Positions 32,836 through 44,076 of a stretch of DNA of 64,000 nucleotides are shown one piece after another. Position 1 is the stretch's first letter. Every line of letters begins with the position of its first letter. The stretch comes from Melieria omissa (taxonomy: Eukaryota > Arthropoda > Insecta > Diptera > Ulidiidae), in assembly GCA_963971225.1 (NCBI GenBank), contig OZ020269.1, positions 102,546,905-102,610,904 on the forward strand, in the 5' to 3' direction. Made by a program: the position numbers and the translations under genes. The notes below the pieces were generated by a model. The model worked only from the letters and a program-made list of their open reading frames with translations, was not told the DNA's origin and made no database searches.

Positions 32836-33404
32836 CAGGGTAGGCCATTGAAAGTGGAAGCATCTGGTAACCCTATAACTTTTGACAGAGCTGTCAGATC
32901 GACTAATGACAGCGCGTTGGAAGCGTCATTCAAAGACAATTTATACCATGGAACAGTACACTCCAAAAGAACGTGCTGAAATTGTTCAGCTTTACATTCA
33001 AAATAACTTCTCGATTGTGAAAACCAAACGGTGATTATGAGTGGCCACCGAGATCACCCGATTTGACGGTCGCCAGACTTTTTTTTATGGGGCTACTTGA
33101 AGTCCAAGGTATACACCAACAAGCCAAGGACACTAGCTCAACTCAGAGCCAACATACGCCTCGAAATAAGAGCCATATCGGCCGATACACTGGCAAAAGT
33201 GATGGAAAATGCCGAAAAAAGGGCACATTTTGCGGCCAAAGCTAATGGTGGCCATTTACGCGATATCATTTTCAAAAACTAACTAGAAAATTTCTCCTTG
33301 GACCAAAATAAATGAATATCGAGATGAAAACAAAAAAACAACATTTTTTTTCCTCTTTTTTTTCAAAAACAAGAATGGCCTTCCACTTTAAATGGCCTAC
33401 CCTG
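32836..33404 (+). mobile_element. Internally deleted Tc1/mariner-superfamily element (569 bp)
   Basis: Terminal repeats begin CAGGGTAGGCCATT at the left and end AATGGCCTACCCTG at the right, about 25 bp with one mismatch. TA flanks both sides (32834-32835, 33405-33406). The coding part keeps about 28 N-terminal residues (MEQYTPKERAEIVQLY) fused to a C-terminal piece with PPRSPDLT, VYTNKPRTLAQLRANI and HLRDIIFKN, with the middle missing and a frame break. It is non-autonomous. Confidence 0.88.
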
Positions 33405-33792
33405 TAGTTAGTCGAAGTACAAGTACACAATTTCTTTCTTTTTATTCTTTCTTCAAGTCTTTTATTGCAATTCAATAGGAACTGTCCATATTTTCCTATG
33501 ATATGCTTTTGAATCGAGGGACTCCTGACTGAAGGCCAGGCTCGAAGTCCTTTGTGAATGCTTGAGGCTCAGAAAAGAAGAGTCAGTACAAAAGGTTCGT
33601 CAACAATTCATGGGGTCGGCAGATGATAAATAAGTTTAGGAATTATAAACAAACTTTCCTATGGATTGGTTGATATATTGGAATTTCGAGACAAACTATT
33701 CGAATGAGGGACTATCTACAAAAACGCAATTTTATTTTATTCTGTATTCCTCTTTTTATTAAGCAAGTGTAGGAGGATTTGCGTTACGCCCA

Positions 33793-33967
33793 TTATTGAG
33801 GGACAATTCCAGGAGACTGTCCGTGTACCTTTTGCGAATGTACAGGCGTCAGTAGCAATGCCAACGCTGCAACCTAAATTAACAACTTTTGTTAGCTTAT
33901 ATGAATAATTTTTTGTAAATTTGAGACTTACCATCATTCCCAATGTCATCAAATTGAAGGACTTCAT
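33793..33967 (-). CDS. Predicted secreted peptide gene, copy 2 (two exons, 38 aa)
   Basis: Minus-strand twin of 31648-31822. Exon 1 is 33967-33932; the intron, 33931-33874 (58 nt), has a strong donor GTAAGT and branch-like CTAAC; exon 2 is 33873-33793. By my reading all 117 coding bases (including the stop) equal copy 1, while four of 58 intron bases differ. The product is the same: signal peptide then QKVHGQSPGIVPQ. The gene points towards copy 1 (convergent). Identity confined to the exons suggests selection, or local gene conversion, and argues that both genes are, or recently were, functional. Confidence 0.72.
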
Positions 33968-34040
33968 GTTGATACTTTCGAAGTGAAAAGACTTTTTCGT
34001 TCACGGAAAACGATTCTAACAATTGGCGCTCGAAAACCCG

Positions 34041-34048
34041 TATTTATA
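34041..34048 (-). promoter_or_regulatory. TATA box of peptide gene copy 2
   Basis: TATTTATA on the plus strand, i.e. TATAAATA on the minus strand, about 75 bases before the ATG. Confidence 0.62.
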
Positions 34049-34442
34049 CGTAGATGGCCATGAGGCAGCAGTGCATATAAATTTGATACGGTCACGACGC
34101 TTATCGGAATTATATAACAAAATAATTCTTTATCGATTCTCTACGCTTACAGAGACCATTTCTTTATAGACAGAAAATTGTGATTTTCCACACAGTTTCC
34201 ACAGAATTTAGAGGTATTTTAATTTAGTGTTGTGAATTGATTGGTTGAAGTTGTTTTGTTGCTGTACCACACCTTGACCTTGAGAGCAGTTTTACGGATC
34301 GAAAAAATGCATATATCGCTTACCGATGCTGTGTTCTTACAAACATCGAGCATGACAGCTAAGTATTTGCGCTTGAAAGGCACTACAAGGGTCCCAAAGT
34401 CGGAAAGTTAGATTCAGGATTTAGCGCAGTCTGAGTATAGTC

Positions 34443-35270
34443 ACAGCAATATCTAAGCCAATGGATCTGACAAATTTCATTGATTGTTTGATTAAGTTTC
34501 CAGTAAGAAACAGTTGGATTTTCTTCCCCCTATATGAATTAACTTCCATTTTCAGACTCTCAAATAGAAATGCAGTTGCATTGCACATATCTCTCTCAAT
34601 CTAATCTGTAATCAAACATTGTTTCTCATACATGTTTTCTGTTTAAAATTTAAACACGTCTACAGAAAAGCCTTGAATTAAAAGCAATCATCATGTGGGA
34701 CAATGGTTCTAGTTGCCTGATTGGTAAATAATGGCAAAATTATAATAATTAATTGAAACATTGCACTGCCAATTAGTATGGCACAAGTCGACAAGTCGGG
34801 CAGTCGTTGCGCCGAAGGTGAACTGGATGTTTTTCGAAGCTGAACTCGCCGGATACGAAATGCAAATTATGGCCCAGTGAAATTTTCGCTGTGCAACTGT
34901 GCAACAACCAGTTTGTGTTCTACATATCTATGACAATGGTTTCAACTAAATTTCTTCTGTCGACATACGTACTCGTACATACATGCAGACATATGTAAAT
35001 ATGTATGAACATATGAGTTGACGCTTGTTGGACACATGCGCTACATTTGAATAGCAAATATTTCCATAGAATCGAGCGCAAAGATTGGCCAAAAGCAATT
35101 GCAATGCGAAGCTTTTTGTCGAAACATATAGATATGTGGTATACAGTGGACGACCGAACCATTAGTACGCTGGGAATATTTGACAAAGGAAAAGTCATTT
35201 GAAGAGTGGTGGATTCAAATTACGACTGGGTTAGCACTGAAATATGGGAGGGAGTCGGTTTTTTTTTAAA
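34443..35270. other. Unique AT-rich DNA, no gene seen
   Basis: No ORF with a recognisable product; a CATA/TATG-rich stretch lies near 34965-35015. Confidence 0.4.
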
Positions 35271-35274
35271 TTAA

Positions 35275-35556
35275 CACATTTTAAGCGGGTAGCCTAGTAT
35301 ATGAAACTATGCTGCGTAGCGGGCATTACTTGCAAAACAAGCAAAAATTGCGCGATCCAAAATAAATAAAACTTGAAATTTATGAAACTAAAATAATTAT
35401 ATGAAATAATACTTTCAGTTTTATATGAAAACCAATCCGGTAAAAATACCGTCTCCCGCTTTTAAAGTGCCTACATTCAAAAGGTAAAAATACCCGCCCC
35501 GCTTATAAGCAGCAGTTTTCACAACGGGTAATTTTACCCGGCCCGCTTTTAATGTG
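35275..35556. mobile_element. piggyBac-like MITE (282 bp between TTAA sites)
   Basis: Flanked by TTAA at 35271-35274 and 35557-35560. The left end runs CACATTTTAAGCGGGTA; the right end reversed runs CACATTAAAAGCGGGCC. TTAA targeting is the mark of piggyBac-type elements. Internal GGGTA/TACCC motifs repeat. Non-coding. Confidence 0.65.
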
Positions 35557-35589
35557 TTAATAAACCAAAAAAAATTTTGTTTGCTGTTG

Positions 35590-36390
35590 TATGAAGATAA
35601 GTGATTTAAGAGACATATTGATTTCGAACTTTCTGAAAATACTCTAAACCAACAAAAAAGCCAACACGTATTTTATAATTTTTCGAAAAACAAAATTTAA
35701 CTGGACCAATAATGGGTTAAGATTTGTTTAAGGATAGGCTCCAAAGGAACATGAACCGGTAGGCCTATTGACTTCAAAGATTGTGAAAATTTTTTAAATA
35801 AAAAAAATTACACACGCGTTTCTCATTATTTTCAAAATATAAATCTAACTGGATCAACGATGGGTTAAAAGAATTTATGAAGAAACCTTTTTTTTAGCCT
35901 TTTAACTTCAAACTTGGTGAAAGTACTTCAAATGTAAAATAACTCGATACGTGTTTTTCATTTTTTCCAAATATTAAAATCGGCCGGGGTCAACGACCGG
36001 TTAAAAGTTTGTATAGCGAAACTTTAAAAAAACATGAATTAATGTGCCCACGGACTTCAAACTTTGTGAAAGTACTCTAAGTGAGAAATAATTTGACACG
36101 TGTTTCTCACTTTTTTGAAAATTAAAATTTAACGGGGTCAACAATGGGTTAACAGTTTGTATGGAGAAACAGGATTTATTGGTCCTTTTGACTTCAAGCT
36201 TAAACAAAAAGCACTTCAATCGGGAAATAATTAAAATGTGTTTTTCATATTTTTGAAATTCAAAATCTACCGTGGTAAACTAAGGGTTAAGGATTTGTTT
36301 AGAGCAAATGTGAAAACTCATGATTTAAAGAGCCTTTTGACTTCACAGTTTTTAGAACCACTTGACATCAAAGATAATAGACATATGTTT
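35590..36390. repeat. Degenerate tandem repeat, about 140-bp units
   Basis: About six units share TTTTGACTTCAAA(C/G)(T/A)TTGTGAAA-like text, CACGTGTTTTTCA(T/C)TTTTT and GG(G)GTCAACAATGGGTTAA variants. Non-coding; occasional ORFs are chance. Confidence 0.75.
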
Positions 36391-36589
36391 TTTTAAATCA
36401 AAACACGGAGCTTGCGTGCGAAGTCGCGGAGCCCAGCTAGTCTTTTGATATTTTCCGAAAAAACACGAAAAAAAAATTAAAAAATACATAAAAATAGATA
36501 TAAATTAAAATAGAAAATGCATTGAAATGTTTCTAAATAAAAACTAAGTATTACATTTTTTATATCCTAAACTAATAAAGTTAGAGGGA

Positions 36590-36938
36590 CGAAATTCATG
36601 GATGTGGTAGCATACACATTAGTCATTAAAATATATTTTTTTCAAAAAAACAAATGGAAATTTCCAAGGATATTCAAGGATAAAGTTTTAAAAGAACATT
36701 TTCAACTGATTTTCGTCCTTTTACCCCAAAACATTAAATTTTCTAAGACTCTAAGGATTTTTCTCTTTCATTTGATACCCATTTTGTTTTTCTACAATGC
36801 ACTTAAATTTAAAAATAATAAATAAAATAAATTTTTGAAATAAACATGTCCTTGAAATTTAAAAGTCCTTTTGATAAAATCCTAATGTCAGAGACAAAAC
36901 GCAGTTTTACTACATTTGGCCCCTAGTTTCGTCAGTAC
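36590..36938 (+). repeat. Truncated member of the CACCGTGCGACA repeat family
   Basis: Shares with 55333-55735 the segments ATTCAAGGATAAAGTTTTAA (variant), CATTTGATACCCAT and CGCAGTTTTACTACATTTGG. The terminal CACCGTGC sequences are missing here. The ORFs in both copies are similar only because the DNA is. Confidence 0.6.
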
Positions 36939-37880
36939 AGTGTGTTCAACAAAAAACGTTCTTCTCTCACAGAGCGTACATTACATTTATTTAAAAAAAT
37001 GGTTTTTTTTGAGAAATAGATATTATTATAAGTTTCGACAGAATGCTTAATATGGGGTCCAATCTCCTGCATAGTCTATAATAACGTGACATCTTTGGCG
37101 ACAACTGGCAGCCACAATTTCAGCATATTCCACGGAAAGAGACCTCTACGTGCTTTTGACAAATCGAATACAATTTTTTGATGATTTTATATGTTTTTTT
37201 TGATATCTTAGCTTTCATTATGGCCTAAACATTCGCTATGGGATTTGCATCTGGTGACTATGAGGGCCAATGCAAAGTTGCAATATTGTGATCCTCTTTT
37301 CACTTAATGCATAGTTTACTTTTGTTTTTCGGGTCGTTATCTTCTTTTAGTATCCAATCGGTGTTATTTTTCCAATATAATTTTTCAGCAGAATTCAATG
37401 ATCAATACTTGCACAATTACAGCATTCTAACTGCATTTAAATTTCCGGTGAAACAATTTAGAACGCCAAATCCTTGGGCACAGAAGCATCCATACACATG
37501 AACCTTCTGGGGATGCTGTTCACTTCGTTGAATAATTGTTTCACCTTTTTTCAATCAAACATGTCTAATTGTATTAAACAACACAAAACTTGATACATCT
37601 GTAAATATTACTTTGGTCCAATCACAATCGATATTTGTGTAAGCCGACTGAAGACGCTTTTTAATATGTTTTTTTGAAAGCAAAGTACCGCTACGTTCTA
37701 TGCCTAAATGTTGGAGCCTGTATCAAATCGTATTTAAGGATATATCCAAGCCCTGCTCCGATAATATTTTGTTTTCTTTTCTCAGACTGACCGTTGGGTT
37801 TCTTTCAAAAAGTTTGGTTTGGTTCGGTCCGAAAAAACTTATTAAATATTTATTTATTATTTATTTTTTAAGCTTTCTAA
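36939..37880 (-). pseudogene. Decayed Tc1-like transposase
   Basis: Reading the minus strand leftwards through many stops: DWTKVIFTDVSSFVLF, then HPQKVHVYGCF, NDPKNKSKLC, and SPDANPIANVW. These correspond in order to the first catalytic Asp region, the central region, the second Asp and the SPDLNPIENVW block of Tc1/Tc3-type transposases. TACAGTGTGTTCAACAAAAA at 36937-36956 may be one terminus after a TA target. Clearly inactive. Confidence 0.65.
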
Positions 37881-40670
37881 ATCACTAAGCCCAAGAATCA
37901 TAGCTTAAATATTATACAAGATGTGGCTATTTTCCTAATACAACTTTTTATTTCATATTTTTTTCCTTGAAATGAGATACACATAAACAAATGTTTATAT
38001 TAAATAAATGAATTAACTAAATGATAAAATTTATTAATTTTTTTTTGCCTTATCGTGTAGATATATGTTCCAAAAATGTGCTCCAGAAATTTCAGATCAA
38101 AATCTGAAAAATTACAAAAGTTACAGGCCGTTACATTGAGCAGTGTCGAGCATCGGTCGAGCGCGCTTTAAACTTTAAACGCGTTTTTCTCAGAACCACG
38201 TTTTCGGACCTTACGGAAGTGATTGAAGGCGCTGGAATGAACCAATCGTCACCAAATTTTTTTTTAAATATTCCTTAGGGATTTTTCTAATAAACGAACC
38301 ACGATCAGCCAATAATATTGAAAATTGTTTATTTAAAAAAATAATAAGTGAACAAAAAAATGCGAAAATCTTAATTTTTTTTTCAAAACCTCATAAATTT
38401 TGTAATTTTGATTTTTTGTTCATGATCTTGGTTCATTCAATAGATAATACGGTACACATTAAGAATGTGTTCGATTTTTGTGTTTCAGATCACGGGTTTT
38501 GACGGAATCACTTCCGGTAGCGGGACACCTCCTCGCCGACATGCGGCCACTGATGGACGCCCCCTCCCCCTTTTTTGATTCATTCAATTTGAAAAATTGT
38601 ATTCTCTAAATAAATGTGTGTTCATATCCAGAAAAAATTTTCAGCTTTGTATCTTTAACCGTTTTCTCAAAAAAACTTCTTAAAAAAAGTGCACTTTTTC
38701 GGATCCACAAGGTGAGAACCTGCCTTAAGATAGTAATTGGAATCACCTTTCATGACATTTCATGAAGACAATAGAATCTCTTAAACATGAATTTCAGTTT
38801 TAATCGAGAGTCCCTCAATTTGTAATGGCAAAGGAGCATTGGGAAGAGTTTTCGGGATTCAAAGCCTTCAAATGTCTGGTTGTTACAAAAATTGTGGCTG
38901 GCAAACATGGTTTAGGCTTAAAAATTTTGTACAAAATCTCATCAATTGAAATCACGTGTGTACCACTGAGATGTTAAGAAGATTTATTGCCTCTTTGTGA
39001 AGCAATTTGACTGCAAATTTGTAAAAATTTTTCTTGTGCGTTCTAATCGCTGGACCATCGACTGTGCACGTGGACATGTTGTTAGTTGGTTATTTTGAGT
39101 TTTTATGTTGGTGTGTGTGTGTGTTGCATGGCGTCTTACAAACATATTCAATTTCCATTTCCTGCAATTGTGAATTACACTTAAGCAATTGTTGTTGTTG
39201 TTGGTGGTGGCCAGTTGTGCTGGTGGCTTGCCGACTGTTTGTTGCTGTTGCTCGCTGGCTGTTTGCGCTTTGAAGCCCACTTATCTAATTGCGATTGCGC
39301 TTCCAGGAACCTGTTTTCCTTGATACATTTCTCGACTCATTAGAACTCAATCATAACTCGGCGGCGCGCCGTGGTCAGTGCGCGTTCCACAGTGACGGCT
39401 AGTGGCTGCTAGTTGCTGCTGCCTGGGCCAAACCCACAATAATAGGGTTAACACACACACAAGTATACAAAAAGCATTGCCTGCGCTTTCCTTTCCATTT
39501 GCGTTGAGCGCTTTTGTTGTTGGCTTGTTGGCTGTTGGCTTGTTGCGCCGCTGAGTGGTTGGCGCGCTGACTGCGCTTGGCAGCCCGCAGCAATTTCAAC
39601 CGAATTGGCACAAATGCTTTAAGAGAAACTTTTATTGCTGCTGTTGTTCGCTGTTGGCCGACCGCCGCTGATTTGACTATGGCCGGCGCGCATGTGCGCC
39701 ATAAACCGCAACACTTTTGCCTCACATCTCGTACACACAACGCTAGAATTATGGTTGGCCAATGGTTAAGCTGCTATTAATGTAAAGTTAGCTGACTGTA
39801 AATATCACTTGATACATGTATGTACATATGTATGTCTGTATGTAAGCACGACTTGCATGTAGGTAGCTCACATTGGCCTTGATACATTGTACTCGCAACT
39901 AAATACATATGTACGTCAGCGTTATTGGACTGGCAAAACATTGTTTTCGATATTTGATGGAAATTCAAATGACTTGACGGCTTATTTTTTGATTGCAAAT
40001 TTTTATGTGAATTGCTTTGGGAATTTTGTGAATTTGTGTTGTGTTGATCCCATTGTTATTATACTTATATAATTTTATGAGTTGTATCGAATTTATTATA
40101 TCGCATTGTAAATCTTTGTTGTGGTTCTTATTGTGATTGTCGGGCAATTTTTGCTCAACACTTGCAATAAAATTGCTGTGTCTATGCTGGTGTTTAATTG
40201 AATTTTTAAGTTGAAATGCAAGTCATGCTCTGCCTGGGCGCTGTGCTTTACTGGATTAAATATTGAATTCATCAGTAGAGGTTTTCAGGTGAGCGAATTG
40301 CGGGCAGACAATCATTATTGCTTTACTTAAACCACAAATGTATAGGATCGTCTCAAAGCGGGTTAGCTAAAACAAATTAGAAAATTAAATTTATTGTTAG
40401 AAATTAATATACATTTTTTCAAAATTTCGTAACTCGATGGCCACGAATGTCCACACTAGAGCCTTATTGGATGCTTACTGAAATCACATGGAGATCCGTT
40501 TAAAAGCTGTAGTGATAAGTTAGAATACGAACGATTTTGGAAAATTGTCAGCGTTGCCACTTTATGTAGTCCAGTAAACTCCTGTGCCCAAAGAATTGTC
40601 TTTAGATAGCAAGGCAGAAGCAGGAAACATACTCGAATGTTTTCAAAGCTTCGTGTTTCTTACACACATC
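37881..40670. other. Unique DNA, AT-rich then GC-rich, no gene seen
   Basis: 37881-38980 is AT-rich without structure I can name. About 39030-39780 is GC-richer, with TTGTTG/GCTGTTG runs and GTGTGTGT near 39112. 39800-40670 is AT-rich. No supported gene. Confidence 0.4.
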
Positions 40671-40671
40671 T

Positions 40672-41530
40672 ATTACAACTACAACTACAACTACAACCAC
40701 AACCACAACTCTAACTCTAACTCTAACTCTAACTCTAACTCTAACTCTAACTCTAACTCTAACTCTAACTCTAACTCTAACTCTAACTCTAACTCTAACT
40801 CTAACTCTAACTCTAACTCTAACTCTAACTCTAACTCTAACTCTAACTCTAACTCTAACTCTAACTCTAACTCTAACTCTAACTCTAACTCTAACTCTAA
40901 CTCTAACTCTAACTCTAACTCTAACTCTAACTCTAACTCTAACTCTAACTCTAACTCTAACTCTAACTCTAACTCTAACTCTAACTCTAACTCTAACTCT
41001 AACTCTAACTCTAACTCTAACTCTAACTCTAACTCTAACTCTAACTCTAACTCTAACTCTAACTCTAACTCTAACTCTAACTCTAACTCTAACTCTAACT
41101 CTAACTCTAACTCTAACTCTAACTCTAACTCTAACTCTAACTCTAACTCTAACTCTAACTCTAACTCTAACTCTAACTCTAACTCTAACTCTAACTCTAA
41201 CTCTAACTCTAACTCTAACTCTAACTATAACTATAACTATAACTATAACTATAACTATAACTATAACTATAACTATAACTATAACTATAACTATAACTAT
41301 AACTATAACTATAACTATAACTATAACTATAACTATAACTATAACTATAACTATAACTATAACTATAATTATAACTATAACTATAACTATAACTATAACT
41401 ATAACTATAACTATAACTATAACTATGTATAACTATAACTATAACTATAACTATAACTATAACTATAACTATAACTATAACTATAACTATAACTATAACT
41501 ATAACTATAACTATAACTACAACTACAACG
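40672..41530. repeat. Hexanucleotide array: CTAACT then CTATAA
   Basis: Begins with a few ACAACT/ACAACC units, then about 85 CTAACT units (about 40711-41226), and switches abruptly to about 48 CTATAA units to about 41518, with a slip at 41426. The polypeptides SNSNSN and YNYNYN in this region are artefacts of the repeat. Confidence 0.98.
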
Positions 41531-41551
41531 TTTACTGTCTGTCAAACCCAT

Positions 41552-41605
41552 CCTATGAATATGAGCCGCTAGACTCATATGAGCCGCTAGACTCATATTC
41601 ATAGG
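41552..41605. repeat. Compound palindrome beside the hexamer array
   Basis: Outer arms CCTATGAATATGAG and CTCATATTCATAGG are inverted. Inside is a direct duplication of GCCGCTAGACTCATAT(G/T). Just downstream, GTTCTGCAGTCTGAACAAGATAGTC is itself repeated (about 41618 and 41658). Confidence 0.7.
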
Positions 41606-41935
41606 GCGTCTTAGACGATTCTGCAGTCTGAACAAGATAGTCGAGTCAGAAAGTTTGGTTCTGCAGTCTGAACAAGATAGTCCAATCATGAAGTCTGTGC
41701 AGTTTGCACAAGTTTTGCATTACTTTTGTAGTTCGGAAGATGCTTAAGTTCCTACACATGGCCTCTGCCTTTCTTTTGATGCGGTTTTTCAAGTCTTCGT
41801 AGACACTGCGAAGCACAATGGGACGAATGTGGTCAAAGGTATCAAACATGGATTTTCGATTTGTATCTATTGGATATTATTTTATGATAGTTAATACTCC
41901 CAAGGGCCAAATCGGCCAACCAGCTTAACCTAACC

Positions 41936-42105
41936 CATGCGCGGATCCAAAAAAATATTTCGGGGGGGGCTTTTAAAAAGTAATTCTTTAATATTTATAA
42001 AATGCCTTTTAATTTGTATGTAGTTTTATAGTCGATCCAAATATTTCAGGGAGGTTTCAACCCCCAAACCCCCGCCCCCCCTGGATCAGCCACTGACCTA
42101 ACATA
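41936..42105 (-). repeat. MITE-like dispersed repeat (copy 2)
   Basis: Counterpart of 21601-21846. On the minus strand it starts CAGTGGCTGATCCAGG and ends near GGATCCGCGCATGGG, so the two ends carry inverted GGATC-type motifs. G-tracts flank an AT-rich core. Confidence 0.6.
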
Positions 42106-43419
42106 ACCTAACCTAATACTCTCAAGTAGAGAAATATGAAAAAAGTTTGAAAAAAGTTATGTATAAAACACAGGGTGGCACTGAAGTTGAAATTTAAAAA
42201 TAGAAAAAGACACAGCGTAATAAGTTTGCTTCGGACTTCCAACTTTGAAATAGTCTGAAGTACAAAAATTAACAAAAAAAATTCAAAGTGAAAACCAAAA
42301 AGTCTCCCGCATTATTTGCAACTAAATGTTTGCTATTTTTTTGGTTTACTTACTTTTGTTGTGGAACTTACGATTAAAATTCATGAAATTTACAATGTGT
42401 GGTGTGAAACATCAAAGCTTGATTGCCAAGAAAAACTAAAGAAGTTTGTTAATATTGTTAATTTTATTATTATGTTTTATTTATTATTGTTATATTTTTT
42501 ATATTATTTTATTTCTTATTAATTTTATTTAATTTTAAAATAACTTTTATTTACTCAATTGAATCAAAAAACATTCGAATAACTGGCACATTTGCGTTGC
42601 AAGAGTTTTCTTCGTATGCTGAGTATATCTATACACAATGGGCGTGGCATATCCAGCCCATACTTACATAATGTTTTTATTTTATCCTGCTGATTAATTT
42701 ATATTCAATATTTTGAAACTATATTTTTATTGGGCACAAATCTTGAGATTTGAATGAAACTTTTATATGGAGAGTGGGCGTGTCCGTCAACAAATTTTGT
42801 TAATTTTCCAATTTCTCCAGACATATATTTTCATAAACAAATCATGGGTACCAAAATTAATTAACCTAGAACTACTCTTTCTATTTTTGGCCACAGCTAG
42901 TACTGACTTGTCCCACTGTTCAAAGTGGCATCTGCACTCTTATAAACTGGCACTCTTGGCAATTGAGTCCACTGTTTCATTTCCCTCTATGCTTTTATGC
43001 CCTGGCACACAAAAGGCTTTAGTAGTTTTTGCTATAAACTTGCAATAAAAAGATAAAACTGTGTTTATTCAATAAACAAAAAAAAATTTAGAGGGATTCA
43101 AGATTTAGTTTAATGTTTGAAAGAGATATTTTTAAAATTAGAATGGAGAGTTCAATGCATGTAAAAAACAGACTATTATTGTATTAGGTGCGCAACTAAG
43201 TTTTCTTTGTTTTGTTACTCTGACTCTCTGACTTTTTTTACTTTATACCAGTACCACCGATCTGTCGTGACTGATTTCAGTTGAGAAAAAGCTGTTGCAC
43301 AGTGTTATTTATGCATTTCACATTCAATTTGATACTTCAAAGCTATATTTTTAAAATTAGAATTTAATTGATCAGCGCATGTAAAAAAGGCGAATATGTG
43401 CTCCTTGGACTTTCAATTA
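42106..43419. other. AT-rich spacer with a LINE scrap
   Basis: Mostly AT-rich with no gene. It holds the RNase H fragment at 42830-43040. Confidence 0.4.
42830..43040 (-). pseudogene. LINE RNase H fragment
   Basis: On the minus strand: VPGHKSIEGNETVDSIAKSAS, the third catalytic region of a jockey/R1-type RNase H, followed by a stop and CHFEQWDKS. Only about 70 residues remain. Confidence 0.65.
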
Positions 43420-44076
43420 CACTGCACAACAAAATCTTTTTTTTTAAATAACAAGGTTCTGACAACGGATTCTGGTAGAACGGACCAAAAAAAAATATAC
43501 GTGTATCGGCGTTTTGAAAGTTTACGTCTGAATTTTTTTAGGGGGGTCAATGTTTTTCCCTTTTTGCACATTTTCATGGACACTTGAGTACCAATTTTCG
43601 AATAAGTACGAAAAAAACACCTAAACACACTTTCAGTTTTGGCTTAATTCTGGCGTTCAAGTTAATTTCTGAGCTGAGATGTATTCAGAAGTCTATGATA
43701 GAATTTTATGACGAATATTTTCGTGGTACATTTTGTCCTTAAAGGGTCCTGTTTTACAGAACATTTTTGGCATTTTAGAAAAAAGGGTCAAATCAACCCA
43801 TAAAAATAGTAGCTACAGGGTTAAAATGCTTCACAAAAATGTTCTTCGAAGTATTTTACATCAAACTGCTAAACACATCATATACCTAAAATGTGAGGTT
43901 ACATGGTTTTCGTATGCCGATTCATCATAAGAATGTGCAAAAAGGGGAACACATTGATCCCCGAAAAAAAAGCAAACGTAAACTTTCAAAACGCCGATAC
44001 TCGTATATTTTTTTTTTGCCCACTCTTCCAGAATCCGTTGTCGGAACCTTGTTATTTTTTTTTGTGTTGTACAGTG
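43420..44076. mobile_element. Long-TIR (foldback-like) element, 657 bp
   Basis: About 155-bp inverted arms (43420-43585 and 43922-44076) share AACAAGGTTC(T/C)GACAACGG, GTATCGGCGTTTTGAAAG and TTTTTGCACATTC. Ends are CACTGCACAACA and, inverted, CACTGTACAACA. A TTA duplication flanks it (43417-43419 and 44077-44079). CACTG ends with a 3-bp duplication suggest a CACTA/CMC-type relative. The central 330 bp is not coding. Confidence 0.8.

Larger units (their letters stand above)
33428..34442 (-). repeat. Right arm of the large inverted duplication
   Basis: Inverted counterpart of 30008-30108 plus 31250-32178. It keeps peptide gene copy 2, its TATA box and the outer edge of the LINE fragment. It lacks about 1.15 kb between the AGCTGTCAT repeats of the left arm. 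Arms differ by scattered substitutions and small indels. Confidence 0.92.

Noticed and set aside
40584..41432. A 282-aa open frame of SN and YN repeats
   Set aside because: Translation of the hexamer array.
40672..41530. Telomere-like repeat
   Set aside because: The unit is CTAACT/CTATAA; it is not TTAGG, and flies use other telomere systems. It is interstitial simple sequence.
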